Below, piece after piece: positions 32,273-41,688 of a DNA stretch of 46,782 bases. The notes below the pieces were generated by a model. It saw nothing but the letters and a program-made list of their open reading frames with translations. It was not told the DNA's origin and did not search any database. The DNA is from Gammaproteobacteria bacterium (GTDB lineage: Bacteria > Pseudomonadota > Gammaproteobacteria > Steroidobacterales > JABDMI01). Made by a program: the position numbers and the translations under genes. Each line of letters starts with the position of its first letter. The stretch's first letter is position 1. The stretch lies in assembly GCA_013001575.1 (NCBI GenBank), contig JABDMI010000041.1, forward strand, positions 1 to 46,782, in the 5' to 3' direction.

Positions 32273-33679
32273 TTAGGCGCGCGCGGCAATCTGAGTCACG
32301 ATCTCTTGATGCCGCTGTTGGGTTAGTCCATAGCGGTTCGAGATCAATATAGTTGCGAGAAACATCAGTAAGCACACGGGTCCCGCCAGTATGGCCAGAT
32401 CGGTAATGGTGCCGGGATCGACATCTCTGGGATCGGCCTGTTTCGGGAATTTAATGATGTCGAGGGACAGACCGGCAAAAAAGGCACCCAAACCGTAACT
32501 GGCTTTGGTGCAGAAGGCCCGGGCCGCAAAAAACAATCCTTCTTCACGTCGACCCGTGAGTAACTCGTTCTCGTCAATGGTATCGGTGATCATGGAATCG
32601 ATCATGATCACATAGGCGATAAAAAAGGCATTACCAAAACCGTTACACACAAACACAAAAATCAGTTTTTGATCCAGGTTCATAAAATCCAACCCAAACA
32701 GCAAATACACAATTAATGGTGCGAAGGCGATGGATGCGCCCAGAAAAATTGATACCGCCAGGGTGTTTTTTTTGCCAATGCGTTTGGAAACCAGTTGTGC
32801 GATCCAGGGCGCACAAATAACACTAATGACCAGGGCCAGGGTCAGAAAAGCAAAATATTTGGAGTCGAAGCCATACACGTAGGTTGCCACATAGATCAGC
32901 AAGGCCTGTATCACGCCCGCCATGATATTAAACAACAGATTGGCCGAAAAGATCACACGAAATGAATCCAGTTTCAAGGCCTTGAACACATCGATCACGG
33001 CAAATAGCGGATTGCGTTTGTCGCTTGTTGCTGCGGGCTGTTTGAGTAAGGGGATGGTGCTGCGGGTTGTGAAGGCCGACAGTAACATCGCTAAACCACC
33101 GACCACGCCACATAATAATCCCAGCATTGGGTAACCGTCGGGATTGAGCATGCCGTTGGGATAGGCTTCTGTGTTTTTCAAAAATGTCATCAATACAATG
33201 ATGGATAAACTCAGGATTGCGGTGTAGGTAAAAAATACCCGGTATCCGATCAGTGAGGTGCGTTCGTGGTAATCGTCACTTAGCTCGGCACCCAGGGCAA
33301 GATGCGGCACAAAAAACACCGTCAACATCAAACGCAGTGTCACTGCCCAGAAAACCATCCAGGCAAATAATGCATAGGTCGAAAGTCCGGAAACCGGCGT
33401 GAACAAGGCGTACATCGCGATTGCGAAAGGCAGGGCACCGGCGAACATGAAAGGATGACGACGACCCCATTTGGATCGGAAGCGGTCTGAGATCTGGCCC
33501 ATCATTGGATCGGTGATGGCATCCACCGCCAGAGCGATCAGGGCAGCAAGGCCTGCCAGGGTGGCCGGCAAACCCAAGACCTGATTGTAATAAAACAACA
33601 AAAAGGTATTAAATGCGGCTTGTTTGGCGCCGTCCGCGGCTTGCCCGATGCCATATCCCAGTTTGATGCCTACACGCAT
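32273..33679 (-). CDS. MFS transporter, GPH (MelB-like) cation symporter family
   Basis: 468 residues with about 12 hydrophobic segments. N-terminal KLGYGIGQAADGAKQAAFNTFLLF, helix-2/3 loop DPMMGQISDRFRSKWGRRHP with the GPH signature, and a similar pattern in the second half. GPH transporters import sugars or sugar conjugates with Na+ or H+. The adjacent GH43-like fragment hints at former glycoside use; the lipid genes nearby leave other substrates possible. A 15-base palindrome lies 60 bases upstream. Confidence 0.88.
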   Translation of the reverse strand: MRVGIKLGYGIGQAADGAKQAAFNTFLLFYYNQVLGLPATLAGLAALIALAVDAITDPMMGQISDRFRSKWGRRHPFMFAGALPFAIAMYALFTPVSGLSTYALFAWMVFWAVTLRLMLTVFFVPHLALGAELSDDYHERTSLIGYRVFFTYTAILSLSIIVLMTFLKNTEAYPNGMLNPDGYPMLGLLCGVVGGLAMLLSAFTTRSTIPLLKQPAATSDKRNPLFAVIDVFKALKLDSFRVIFSANLLFNIMAGVIQALLIYVATYVYGFDSKYFAFLTLALVISVICAPWIAQLVSKRIGKKNTLAVSIFLGASIAFAPLIVYLLFGLDFMNLDQKLIFVFVCNGFGNAFFIAYVIMIDSMITDTIDENELLTGRREEGLFFAARAFCTKASYGLGAFFAGLSLDIIKFPKQADPRDVDPGTITDLAILAGPVCLLMFLATILISNRYGLTQQRHQEIVTQIAARA

Positions 33680-33738
33680 ATTAAGCCCGAAAAGTTGTTG
33701 TTAAGTCATTTAAGATTTTACACCCAATACCCGATTGT

Positions 33739-33753
33739 ACGTGTCGGACACGT
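33739..33753. promoter_or_regulatory. 15-base palindrome upstream of the MFS gene
   Basis: ACGTGTC-G-GACACGT, perfect 7-bp arms around one base, typical of TetR- or LacI-family operators. The rest of the 249-base gap to the SDR gene (33680-33928) holds no gene I can support. Confidence 0.5.
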
Positions 33754-33928
33754 GAATGGTGATTCCATATTTTATTTACAGGAGTCGTTGTATTTTAACT
33801 GTTGAATGCGAGTCACTGCAGCCAGCGTCTGAATTGCATCTTCCGGACGATCCACATACCAGGGTGATGCCGAGGTCAGGGACAGATTATCTGCTTGAAA
33901 CAGTGACAGCATTCTTTTGTGTCATTTA

Positions 33929-34840
33929 TCAGACTTGTAAGGCAGCCATGGCTTTCATAATGAATTTTTCGGTTTGCTTGCCACCGTGGGCCAATTCCGC
34001 TTGATTGCTGATGTCGCAAATGCCATCCATGTTTTTCACAATATTTTCCGGCGTTTGCTGGTCGGGTTTGAGGTAAATGCCGTCGGTCTCGAACAAACGG
34101 GTACTGGCATAGCCTCCGGCACCGGCACACAGGATCATGCGATTCGGTGCCTGATCATGACACAAGGTCAGCAAGCCGGCGGTGACCGATTCAATGGTCA
34201 TTAATTTAAAGGCTTCTTCCGGGATCAGGCCTTCAGTCATGCGGGTGGCGGCAGTTGGGGAAAGCGCATTGACTTTGATATTGTTTTTCGCGCCTTCCAG
34301 AACTAATGTATTCATGAGACCGAGCACCGCCATTTTTGCCGCACCGTAATTGCTTTGTCCAAAATTACCGTACATGCCACTGGAGGATGTGGTTACAACA
34401 ATACGGCCGTAATTCTGGTCACGCATGATTTGCCACACGGCCTTGCAGCAGTTAACCGTTCCCATCAAATGCACATCCATAACCAGTTTGAAGTCATCCA
34501 GCTCCATTTTGGCAAAAGTCTTGTCTCGCAAGATCCCGGCGTTATTCACCAGAATGTCTACGCGGCCCCATTTTTGCATGGCTTGTGCAACCATATCTTG
34601 CACTTGCTCGAAATCGGCAACATTAGCGGGATGCGCAAAGGCTTGACCGCCATTTTGTTTGATCAGGGCGACCACTTCTTCTGCTGCGGTACTATTCGAA
34701 CCCGCACCGGTGACATCACCGCCGAGGTCGTTTACCACGACTTTCGCGCCACGCTCGGCCAGTGCCAAAGCGTGTGAACGTCCCAGACCATTTCCGGCGC
34801 CGGTAACAATGGCAACTTGATCTTTAAAATCTATTTTCAT
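33929..34840 (-). CDS. Short-chain dehydrogenase, 3-hydroxyacyl-CoA dehydrogenase (HSD17B4) type
   Basis: 303 residues. NAD site VTGAGNGLGRSHALALAERGA, NNAG, catalytic Ser/Tyr/Lys in TTSSSGMYGN and SNYGAAK. The GRSHA-x-x-LA and VVNDLGGD pattern is that of the dehydrogenase domain of peroxisomal multifunctional enzyme type 2, which oxidises (3R)-hydroxyacyl-CoA. In that enzyme it is fused to a MaoC-type hydratase; here a MaoC gene is directly upstream in the same direction (66-base gap), so the two probably act in sequence. Confidence 0.88.
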   Translation of the reverse strand: MKIDFKDQVAIVTGAGNGLGRSHALALAERGAKVVVNDLGGDVTGAGSNSTAAEEVVALIKQNGGQAFAHPANVADFEQVQDMVAQAMQKWGRVDILVNNAGILRDKTFAKMELDDFKLVMDVHLMGTVNCCKAVWQIMRDQNYGRIVVTTSSSGMYGNFGQSNYGAAKMAVLGLMNTLVLEGAKNNIKVNALSPTAATRMTEGLIPEEAFKLMTIESVTAGLLTLCHDQAPNRMILCAGAGGYASTRLFETDGIYLKPDQQTPENIVKNMDGICDISNQAELAHGGKQTEKFIMKAMAALQV

Positions 34841-34906
34841 AATATTTTCTTTCGTGTGTTTAGGGTTTTGTGTATTTTGAATTTCGTGTTTTTGGGCTAA
34901 TAATAT

Positions 34907-35365
34907 TTATTTCACCATTTGCATGGTTAACCACTCGGCCATGAGTGCCGGTTTGTCTTCGCCTTCGATCTCAATGGTCACTTCCATGCGAAAAGCAAAA
35001 GTTCCGGGCTTTTTCTCTTTGATCTCGATGACTTTGCCATGCCCGCGAATGCGTTTGCCGCTGCGGACCGGGGCGATAAAGCGTACTTTGTCAAAACCGT
35101 AATTTACCCCCATGTAACAGCCGTCGATCAACAAGGCAAAGGACTCGGAAAAATACGACAACATGGATAAACTTAAAAAGCCGTGAGCGATGGTGCCGCC
35201 GAACGGGGTTTGAGCGGCTTTTTCCGGGTCTACATGAATGAATTGCTCATCCAGAGTACATTTTGCAAATGTGTCTATCTGATCCTGCGTCACGGTAAAC
35301 CAGTCGCTTGGCAGTGTTTCAATTTCAGAGTAATTCTGTGCTTGTTCTTTTGTAATGGTTTTCAT
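34907..35365 (-). CDS. MaoC-like (R)-specific enoyl-CoA hydratase
   Basis: 152 residues, single hotdog domain. Hydratase-2 motif seen in DEQFIHVDPEKAAQTPFGGTI plus AHGFLSLSM, with the catalytic Asp and His. It hydrates trans-2-enoyl-CoA to (3R)-hydroxyacyl-CoA, the substrate of the SDR encoded next. Divergent from the SMP-30-like gene over a 105-base gap. Confidence 0.88.
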   Translation of the reverse strand: MKTITKEQAQNYSEIETLPSDWFTVTQDQIDTFAKCTLDEQFIHVDPEKAAQTPFGGTIAHGFLSLSMLSYFSESFALLIDGCYMGVNYGFDKVRFIAPVRSGKRIRGHGKVIEIKEKKPGTFAFRMEVTIEIEGEDKPALMAEWLTMQMVK

Positions 35366-35470
35366 GCTAGTGTTCCGATAGACTTGGCGAGCAATGCATC
35401 ATAACCGCTCAGTGACTGACTGTCATTCTGATAAGCGCTAATTAAGCCAGAGACCCAATATAGGAAAAAT

Positions 35471-36541
35471 ATGAAAGTTCTATTTAAATTACTTATTGGT
35501 CTACTCGGCTTGTTTGCTTTTTTATTGCTCAGTCTTTATTTCCTTGGTTCGAGCAGAGTCAGTCCTGTTGCATGGGAACCTGCACCTCTACCAGGATTGA
35601 AGGGTGATTTTGCCCCGAACGAAAAACTACGCAAAGCAAAACATATCCTAAAAAATATCGGTATAGGTCCCGAAGATATCACTCGCGGATCAGACGGGTT
35701 TTTCTTTACAGGCTTGGAGGACGGGCGCATTGTGCGTTTTAAGCCAGATGGAATATATGAAGAATTTGTCAATACCGGAGGGCGTCCACTGGGCATGCAC
35801 TTTGACCGTGTTGGGAACCTGATCGTTGCCGATGCCGATAAAGGCTTGTTGTCGATCTCGCCAAACAAAACCATAACAGTGTTAACCGATTCAGTGGCCG
35901 GTGAAAAAATGATCTTTGTAGATGATCTGGATATTGCCTCCGATGGCACCATCTGGTTCTCCGACGCCAGTACAATTTTTAATTTTCAAACAACTTTTTA
36001 TAATTTTATCGAAGGCAGTCATACGGGACGCTTGTTAAGTTATTCGCCAGCGACTCAAAAGACCACGGTACACATGGACAATCTGTTTTTTGCCAATGGT
36101 GTTGCGCTTTCTGCAAACGAAGAATTTGTACTGGTTAACGAGACGGGCACGGGGCGGATCCATCGTTTATGGCTCAAAGGGAATAAAAAAGGCACAAAGG
36201 ATCAGTTTCACCCGGGATTGGCTGGAAATCCGGATAATATTTCGTTTAATGGCAAGGATACATTTTGGGTCGCTTTGCCAGCCGTTCGCATGAAGATAAA
36301 TGACGCTATGGCTGACAAACCCTTTGTACGCACTATTTTGGCCGGACTGCCATTGAGTTGGATTCAAGCCGATACGCATTACGGTTTTATCGTTGGATTG
36401 GACATGCAAGGCAATGTCACCCACAATTTTCAGGACCCCGATGGCAAATGCAGCAGTATCACCAGCGTGAATCAGTTCGGTAACACGCTTTATCTGGGCA
36501 GTTTGAACATGCAAGCGGCCTGTACGCTGGAGTTAAACTAG
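35471..36541 (+). CDS. SMP-30/gluconolactonase/strictosidine synthase-like protein
   Basis: 356 residues. N-terminal membrane anchor (about 4-26), then a six-bladed propeller: GSDGFFFTGLEDGRIVRF, RPLGMHFDRVGNLIVADADKG, DDLDIASDGTIWFSDAS, and FANGVALSANEEFVLVNETG. These match the calcium-dependent lactonase/strictosidine-synthase-like group (as in APMAP). Faces the periplasm; probable ester or lactone hydrolase. AGGA precedes the ATG. First gene of a plus-strand run with the alcohol dehydrogenase (10-base gap) and the thioesterase (19-base gap). Confidence 0.85.
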   Translation: MKVLFKLLIGLLGLFAFLLLSLYFLGSSRVSPVAWEPAPLPGLKGDFAPNEKLRKAKHILKNIGIGPEDITRGSDGFFFTGLEDGRIVRFKPDGIYEEFVNTGGRPLGMHFDRVGNLIVADADKGLLSISPNKTITVLTDSVAGEKMIFVDDLDIASDGTIWFSDASTIFNFQTTFYNFIEGSHTGRLLSYSPATQKTTVHMDNLFFANGVALSANEEFVLVNETGTGRIHRLWLKGNKKGTKDQFHPGLAGNPDNISFNGKDTFWVALPAVRMKINDAMADKPFVRTILAGLPLSWIQADTHYGFIVGLDMQGNVTHNFQDPDGKCSSITSVNQFGNTLYLGSLNMQAACTLELN

Positions 36542-36551
36542 TACATAAATT

Positions 36552-37712
36552 ATGAAATCATTTTTATTCAGTACAGTGCCAGACACACATGTTGGGCCAG
36601 GCTCAGTTTCTAAATTGGGCGACATTGCCGATGAATTGAATTTAAAGAATTTGTTATTGGTCTCGGACCCCGGCATACAAAAAGCCGGACTATTGGAGGT
36701 CGCATTAACTAGCCTAGCCAGTAAAAATATCACAGTATCCTTGTTTGTGGATGTAGAGGCGGATCCGTCTGACAAGATCATCCAACAAGGCTTTGAGCAA
36801 CTTAAACGGGACAATTGTGATGGCGTGATCGGTTTGGGTGGTGGCAGCTCCATGGATGTTGCCAAAGTTATCGCCGTGCTGGCCAAAGAGCAACAAGTAC
36901 TTGCCGAAATTTACGGCGTAGACAACATCCGCAGTGGCCGTCTTCCACTCATACAAATACCGACCACTGCAGGAACCGGATCGGAGGCGACCATGGTATC
37001 GGTTGTGACTACCGGTGAGACCACCAAATCGGGCGTGGTCAGTCGCAGCTTATTAGGGGATGCGATAATTCTGGATCCCGAACTCACCTTGGGTTTGCCT
37101 GCACACATAACGGCAGCCACCGGTATCGATGCCATGGTGCACGCGATCGAGTCTTTTACCAGTGTGCGCCTGAAGAATCCTATTTCCGATATGTTGGCAA
37201 AAGAAGCCTTGCGCTTGTTGTCGGGCTCAATACGAGTCGCCGTTAAAGACGGCAGTAATGTAAAAGCTCGTAGCGATATGTTGTTAGGTGCAATGTACGC
37301 CGGGCAAGCTTTCGCCAATGCCCCGGTAGCTGCGGTACATGCTTTGGCGTATCCATTGGGCGGCTATTATCACATCCCTCACGGTCTGAGCAACTCTTTG
37401 GTGCTGCCACACGTGTTGCGCTTTAATGGTCGCGATGCCGATGATCTGTACGCTGAACTGGTGCCATGTATTTCCGATTGCCAACCAAATTCGGCTGAAC
37501 ATGTGTCGCAGCCGGCTGAAATGATGGCTGAGTATTTTCTTGAATTAGCCAAAGACCTTGGCATTCCTACAACTTTACAAGCCATGAATATTGAAAAGGG
37601 CGATCTCGACATGTTAGCTGAAGCGGGTATGCAACAACAAAGATTGCTCATTAATAACCCGCGTGAAGTGAGCTATGCTGACGCTCAAGCAATTTATAAC
37701 GCCGCTTACTGA
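36552..37712 (+). CDS. Iron-containing alcohol dehydrogenase
   Basis: 386 residues, group III ADH. NAD(P) site GLGGGSSMDVAKV, the family signature PTTAGTGSEATMV, metal ligands in AATGIDAMVHAIESF and HIPHGLSNSLVLPHVL. Reversibly oxidises an alcohol to an aldehyde or ketone; substrate not readable. Lies in the middle of the lactonase-ADH-thioesterase run, consistent with a small degradation pathway. Confidence 0.92.
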   Translation: MKSFLFSTVPDTHVGPGSVSKLGDIADELNLKNLLLVSDPGIQKAGLLEVALTSLASKNITVSLFVDVEADPSDKIIQQGFEQLKRDNCDGVIGLGGGSSMDVAKVIAVLAKEQQVLAEIYGVDNIRSGRLPLIQIPTTAGTGSEATMVSVVTTGETTKSGVVSRSLLGDAIILDPELTLGLPAHITAATGIDAMVHAIESFTSVRLKNPISDMLAKEALRLLSGSIRVAVKDGSNVKARSDMLLGAMYAGQAFANAPVAAVHALAYPLGGYYHIPHGLSNSLVLPHVLRFNGRDADDLYAELVPCISDCQPNSAEHVSQPAEMMAEYFLELAKDLGIPTTLQAMNIEKGDLDMLAEAGMQQQRLLINNPREVSYADAQAIYNAAY

Positions 37713-37731
37713 ATTGTCGTGAATAAATAAT

Positions 37732-38163
37732 ATGAAAAATATTCCAAAAAAACAAGACTATCGTTATTTTGTGGATGTCACTACACGTTGGATGGATAAC
37801 GATATTTACGGCCATGTAAATAATGCTACTTATTATTCGTATTTTGATACAGCTGCCAACAAATATTTGATCGATAAATGTGAATTGGATATTCAAAACT
37901 CCGATACCGTCGGATTCGTTGTTGCATCCTCGTGCGAGTATCATGCACCGATCGCGTACCCGGATAAACTTGCTGTAGGAGTCCGGGTAGGAAAGCTGGG
38001 AAATTCTTCGGTGACTTACGCAATCGGGATTTTTAAACAGAATTCAGATCAGGCTGTCGCACATGGCAATTTTACCCACGTGTTCGTGGATCGCGCGAGT
38101 GGGCAATCCACTCCGATTCCTGAAAATATTCGTAATGCATTGATTGCGATCTTGGAGAAATAA
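37732..38163 (+). CDS. Acyl-CoA thioesterase, 4-hydroxybenzoyl-CoA thioesterase family
   Basis: 143 residues, one hotdog domain. Catalytic signature RWMDNDIYGHVNNATYYSYFD with the conserved Asp and the HVNN helix start; ASSCEYHAPIAYPDKLAVGV in the second half. Hydrolyses acyl-CoA. Last gene of the run; no clear terminator follows, only an AT-rich gap. Confidence 0.9.
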   Translation: MKNIPKKQDYRYFVDVTTRWMDNDIYGHVNNATYYSYFDTAANKYLIDKCELDIQNSDTVGFVVASSCEYHAPIAYPDKLAVGVRVGKLGNSSVTYAIGIFKQNSDQAVAHGNFTHVFVDRASGQSTPIPENIRNALIAILEK

Positions 38164-38515
38164 TTCAAATTAAATTTTTTTGGGATGAAAATTATTCACA
38201 AGTTGAACAGCTGCATTTGCTCATTAAGTTCAATCAATCACCACAATTGGCGCAAATTTCCTATAAACAATCAATGAAGAGCGATACTTGCTTATATATT
38301 TTACAAATACTGTATTCAATGAAGAATTGAATTATGAAACATCTATAAATGGTTTAAATATCACCATATATATTATAAAATACTGGTATAAGTCAAAAAG
38401 TTGTGCAAATATGACACTTGATAGCAATTTATATGACATTATCAGAAATAACGAAGCCAGAAATTTGTTCATGATTTCATAGAACGATTTTCATTACACA
38501 GGGCAGGGGCGTTAA
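38164..38515. other. AT-rich intergenic region
   Basis: About 350 bases. It holds a weak inverted repeat TTGAAC/GTTCAA (38203-38208 and 38228-38233). A 64-codon frame with a TTG start (38288-38482) has no ribosome site and looks like random AT-rich sequence, so I do not call it. The promoter of the signalling gene is presumably here. Confidence 0.6.
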
Positions 38516-41203
38516 GTGTACGAAAGCAAACAAATCAAATCGACCATGCAGACATCTACTACTGGTGGTTCAATTATTGAAAATGCGATGTACATCAATT
38601 CGAGATTTTCAATTATTGCTACCGATCTGAAAGGTCATGTCTCATTCTTGAATAAATCAGCACTAAAATTACTTAACTGTGATAAATCTGCAGTTAAAGG
38701 CAAGCAATTTTCGAATTTGATTTATTCAGTAGACAGCCCAGATTATCTGATGCAAGATTTTACTTCAGATAATGAGGTACTAAGAAAGATCGATTTTGAA
38801 CAAATAGTTATGCATAAGGACCAGTTAAAAGGCAGTGGATACGAGTGTTTGCTTTACCGTGAAAATAAAAGTCTATTGCCAATTCGCCTGACCATTAGTG
38901 AATTAAAAGACAAAGACAAGCAGTCAATTGGCTACCTTTGCACACTGATTGATATCGGGCCGGTATTGAACATACGCAAATCTCTTAAACAAAAAGATTT
39001 AAAGTTCAGACATCTGTTTGAAAGTTCCGGCGACGGAATATTTTTGCTTAAGGATTTCAGGGTAATTGACTGTAATGCAGAAGCGGCAAGGTTATTCGGG
39101 AGTGATCGTGAAAATTTAATTGGCAGTCATGTAGCACGCTATTCACCTGCTGTGCAACACGATGGGGTGAATTCCAATGACAAGGCTAATGCTATTATCA
39201 GTAAAATCGTCCAATACAATAAACATCAGACTGAGTGGGAGCTTTTGAAATATGATGGAACACCGTTTATTGCAGAAGTTACCCTGAGTGTTGTTGAGCC
39301 AATGGAAGACGATGAAATGACCGTCATGGCTTGCATGCGTGACATCAGTGATCGAAAACAGTCTGAACGTGAATTAATGAAAACCCGGGAACAATTGCTT
39401 AGTCATAACCTGGAACTTGCATTAATTAACGATTTGTCCAATAAATTACATGCGACTACTGCAAAAGAAGATATTTACAAAATAACCATGCAGGCAATGC
39501 TTGATTACCCGGGAAATCCTCGTGTTGCCATTTACGAGGTGGACGAATCAAACACCGTTTTGAATCTTGTTGATGAGCACGGGAGTAATCCCGGCGAATC
39601 AGAAAAAGTCAGTGTGTTACCGATTAATCCGGATTTTATCGGCAATGCACTGGAGACCGGAGAAATGTTGTATTCCGGCGATATTCTGCATGATGACCGT
39701 ATTCTGCCAAAATACAGGGATTTGATCGCTCAAGCCGGATTGCACTCTGTAGCAATCATTCCCCTGACATATCTCGATGAAAAAGTTGCAGTAATAATAT
39801 TGTCTTATGCGAGTGCTCACGTGCTCGACGAACAAAATCTCGACATTCTACGTTCGATCGGTAAAGCAGTATCGCTGGCGTTGATTAATGCGGAAAAACA
39901 TCGTGAATTGAATTTTATAGCAAAGCATGACGATTTGACGGGGCTGCCCAATCGCTCTAATTTTCATGAGTTTTTCGAAAATGCCATGGAAAATAACCGT
40001 ATGCATAATGCGGCATTGTTTTTATTCGATCTTGACCGGTTCAAGGAAATTAACGATACCCTCGGTCATTTTACTGGCGACTTGATCCTTAAGGAAATTG
40101 GACCTCGCCTGCAAGCCATGGATATTGATAAAGAGTTTGATGTTTGCCGGCTTGGTGGCGATGAATTTATATTGTTTGCCAATGATGTTAGTAGTAAAGA
40201 AGAAGCAAAATCCATAGTCAAAAAAATACTCGCTGCATTGAATGAGCCATTCTCGATCAAGGACCTGAATCTTAGTATTGAGGCGAGTGTCGGGATTGCA
40301 TTGTTTCCACATGACGGGCTGGATAATCATGCTTTATTACGTTCCGCTGATGTTGCCATGTATAACGCCAAAACATCCGCCCGCAGTTATATGTTTTACG
40401 AAACCTCGGATGATAAATATTCCCCGGAACGTTTGACCATGATCGCCGAGCTCAGCTCATCGATAAAAAGCGGTCAATTATTTTTGCATTATCAACCAAA
40501 AATGGACCTTATCACCAAGGACATCAAAGGCTTTGAAGTTCTGGCAAGATGGGAGCATCCCAAACTCGGTATGTTGAGTCCGGCTATGTTCATTCCACTG
40601 ATTGAAATGTCTAATTCCATTTTTGAGTTCACAGAAGAAATACTGAATCAGGCACTTGCACAACAACAACAATGGATCAAGAACGGGCAAGATTACACAA
40701 TTGCAGTGAATATTTCAGCGCGTAACCTTATAGATAATCGACTGGTAAAATTGTTAAAAGTGTTGCTGGAAAAATTTGATGCGGACCCGTCCAAAATTGA
40801 ACTTGAGATCACTGAAACGGCCATTATGCATGACGCTTACAAGTCAACAGAATATCTCACCCAGATCTCAGACCTGGGAATAAAATTGTCAATAGATGAT
40901 TTTGGAACAGGATATTCTTCATTGGCATATTTGAGAAATCTCCCGATCAATAAATTAAAACTGGATCGTTCATTCATAATGGACATGTTGAAAAGCGCCG
41001 ATCGCGCATACATTGTCGAGACCATTATCAAATTGGCAAAAGCACTTGAGCTCGAGGTGATCGCCGAAGGTGTAGAAGACGAGGTCACTTTGAATAATCT
41101 GAAAAAAATGCAATGCGATACGGCACAAGGCTATTTTATTTGCAAGCCGAATAATTGGGATGAGATCGAACACTGGCTTAAGCGTCGTACAAAAATGGTG
41201 TAA
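38516..41203 (+). CDS. PAS-PAS-GAF-GGDEF-EAL signalling protein
   Basis: 895 residues from a GTG at 38516 (an ATG at 38546 is an alternative). PAS about 25-140, PAS about 160-280, GAF about 300-455, GGDEF about 475-635 with an intact RLGGDEF near residue 546, EAL about 640-890. The inhibitory I-site (RxxD) before GGDEF is absent. EAL is written EVL (near 673), but the other catalytic residues are present: NISARN, EITET, DDFGTGYSS, KLDRSFI, AEGVED. It probably both makes and degrades cyclic-di-GMP under control of its sensor domains. No membrane segment, so cytosolic. Confidence 0.93.
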   Translation: MYESKQIKSTMQTSTTGGSIIENAMYINSRFSIIATDLKGHVSFLNKSALKLLNCDKSAVKGKQFSNLIYSVDSPDYLMQDFTSDNEVLRKIDFEQIVMHKDQLKGSGYECLLYRENKSLLPIRLTISELKDKDKQSIGYLCTLIDIGPVLNIRKSLKQKDLKFRHLFESSGDGIFLLKDFRVIDCNAEAARLFGSDRENLIGSHVARYSPAVQHDGVNSNDKANAIISKIVQYNKHQTEWELLKYDGTPFIAEVTLSVVEPMEDDEMTVMACMRDISDRKQSERELMKTREQLLSHNLELALINDLSNKLHATTAKEDIYKITMQAMLDYPGNPRVAIYEVDESNTVLNLVDEHGSNPGESEKVSVLPINPDFIGNALETGEMLYSGDILHDDRILPKYRDLIAQAGLHSVAIIPLTYLDEKVAVIILSYASAHVLDEQNLDILRSIGKAVSLALINAEKHRELNFIAKHDDLTGLPNRSNFHEFFENAMENNRMHNAALFLFDLDRFKEINDTLGHFTGDLILKEIGPRLQAMDIDKEFDVCRLGGDEFILFANDVSSKEEAKSIVKKILAALNEPFSIKDLNLSIEASVGIALFPHDGLDNHALLRSADVAMYNAKTSARSYMFYETSDDKYSPERLTMIAELSSSIKSGQLFLHYQPKMDLITKDIKGFEVLARWEHPKLGMLSPAMFIPLIEMSNSIFEFTEEILNQALAQQQQWIKNGQDYTIAVNISARNLIDNRLVKLLKVLLEKFDADPSKIELEITETAIMHDAYKSTEYLTQISDLGIKLSIDDFGTGYSSLAYLRNLPINKLKLDRSFIMDMLKSADRAYIVETIIKLAKALELEVIAEGVEDEVTLNNLKKMQCDTAQGYFICKPNNWDEIEHWLKRRTKMV

Positions 41204-41315
41204 AACCAGCCACTGTGGTAACGGGTACTTTTGCTGTACATGATACGAGTTGTTGACAATTTCGTGCTGAGAACCGCCAAATCACGGATTTATACAGCTT
41301 CAGTGTCGCTTTTAA

Positions 41316-41343
41316 TTGACAGCCTCCTTAAACCCAGTAAAAT
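41316..41343 (+). promoter_or_regulatory. Sigma-70 promoter of tRNA-Val
   Basis: TTGACA (41316-41321), 16 bases, TAAAAT (41338-41343), then a GC-rich discriminator (CCCGACCC) as in stringently controlled stable-RNA promoters. The tRNA begins 40 bases downstream. Confidence 0.75.
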
Positions 41344-41382
41344 TCCCGACCCTGCAGAACAATTTGCACAGAAAACACCCAC

Positions 41383-41458
<76 letters not shown>

Positions 41459-41459
<1 letters not shown>

Positions 41460-41673
41460 AGCTGCCTAAGGCAGCTTAAAAAATAATCCCATCCCTGCTA
41501 GCAGGGATTAAAAGCCTTTTAGCTAAGCTTTCGGAGATTTAAAGAATAATCCTATCTCAGCTATGCTGAGATCTAAAATCAATTAAGTTTGTCCCGCAGG
41601 GACTAAAACAAACCTCAGGCAGAGGTTCATAGTATCAACAAACATTAATCACGCGATCTTTTGTAAGGATCGC
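41459..41673 (+). repeat. Tandem hairpin array between tRNA-Val and thrS
   Basis: At least six dyads in 215 bases: AAGCTGCC-3-GGCAGCTT (41459-41477), ATCCCTGCTAGCAGGGAT (41491-41508), ATCTCAGC-3-GCTGAGAT (41554-41572), GTCCC-3-GGGAC (41591-41603), AACCTC-5-GAGGTT (41611-41627) and GCGATC-9-GATCGC (41653-41673), plus a weak one at 41511-41531. Four are followed by YTAAAA. The second and third share the flank AATAATCCyATC but differ in the stem by paired, compensating changes. The last ends 4 bases before the thrS ribosome site. Probably a structured 5' leader. Confidence 0.75.
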
Positions 41674-41688
41674 CACTGGAGAAAAACA

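Noticed and set aside
33756-34004. 82-codon frame on the plus strand before the SDR
   Set aside because: It overlaps the end of the SDR gene antisense, with no ribosome site or family features.
38288-38482. 64-codon frame upstream of the signalling protein
   Set aside because: TTG start, no ribosome site, extreme AT content and no recognisable sequence; treated as chance.
41491-41627. CRISPR array
   Set aside because: Repeats are hairpins of differing sequence and irregular spacing, without constant repeats or spacers, and no cas genes are present.
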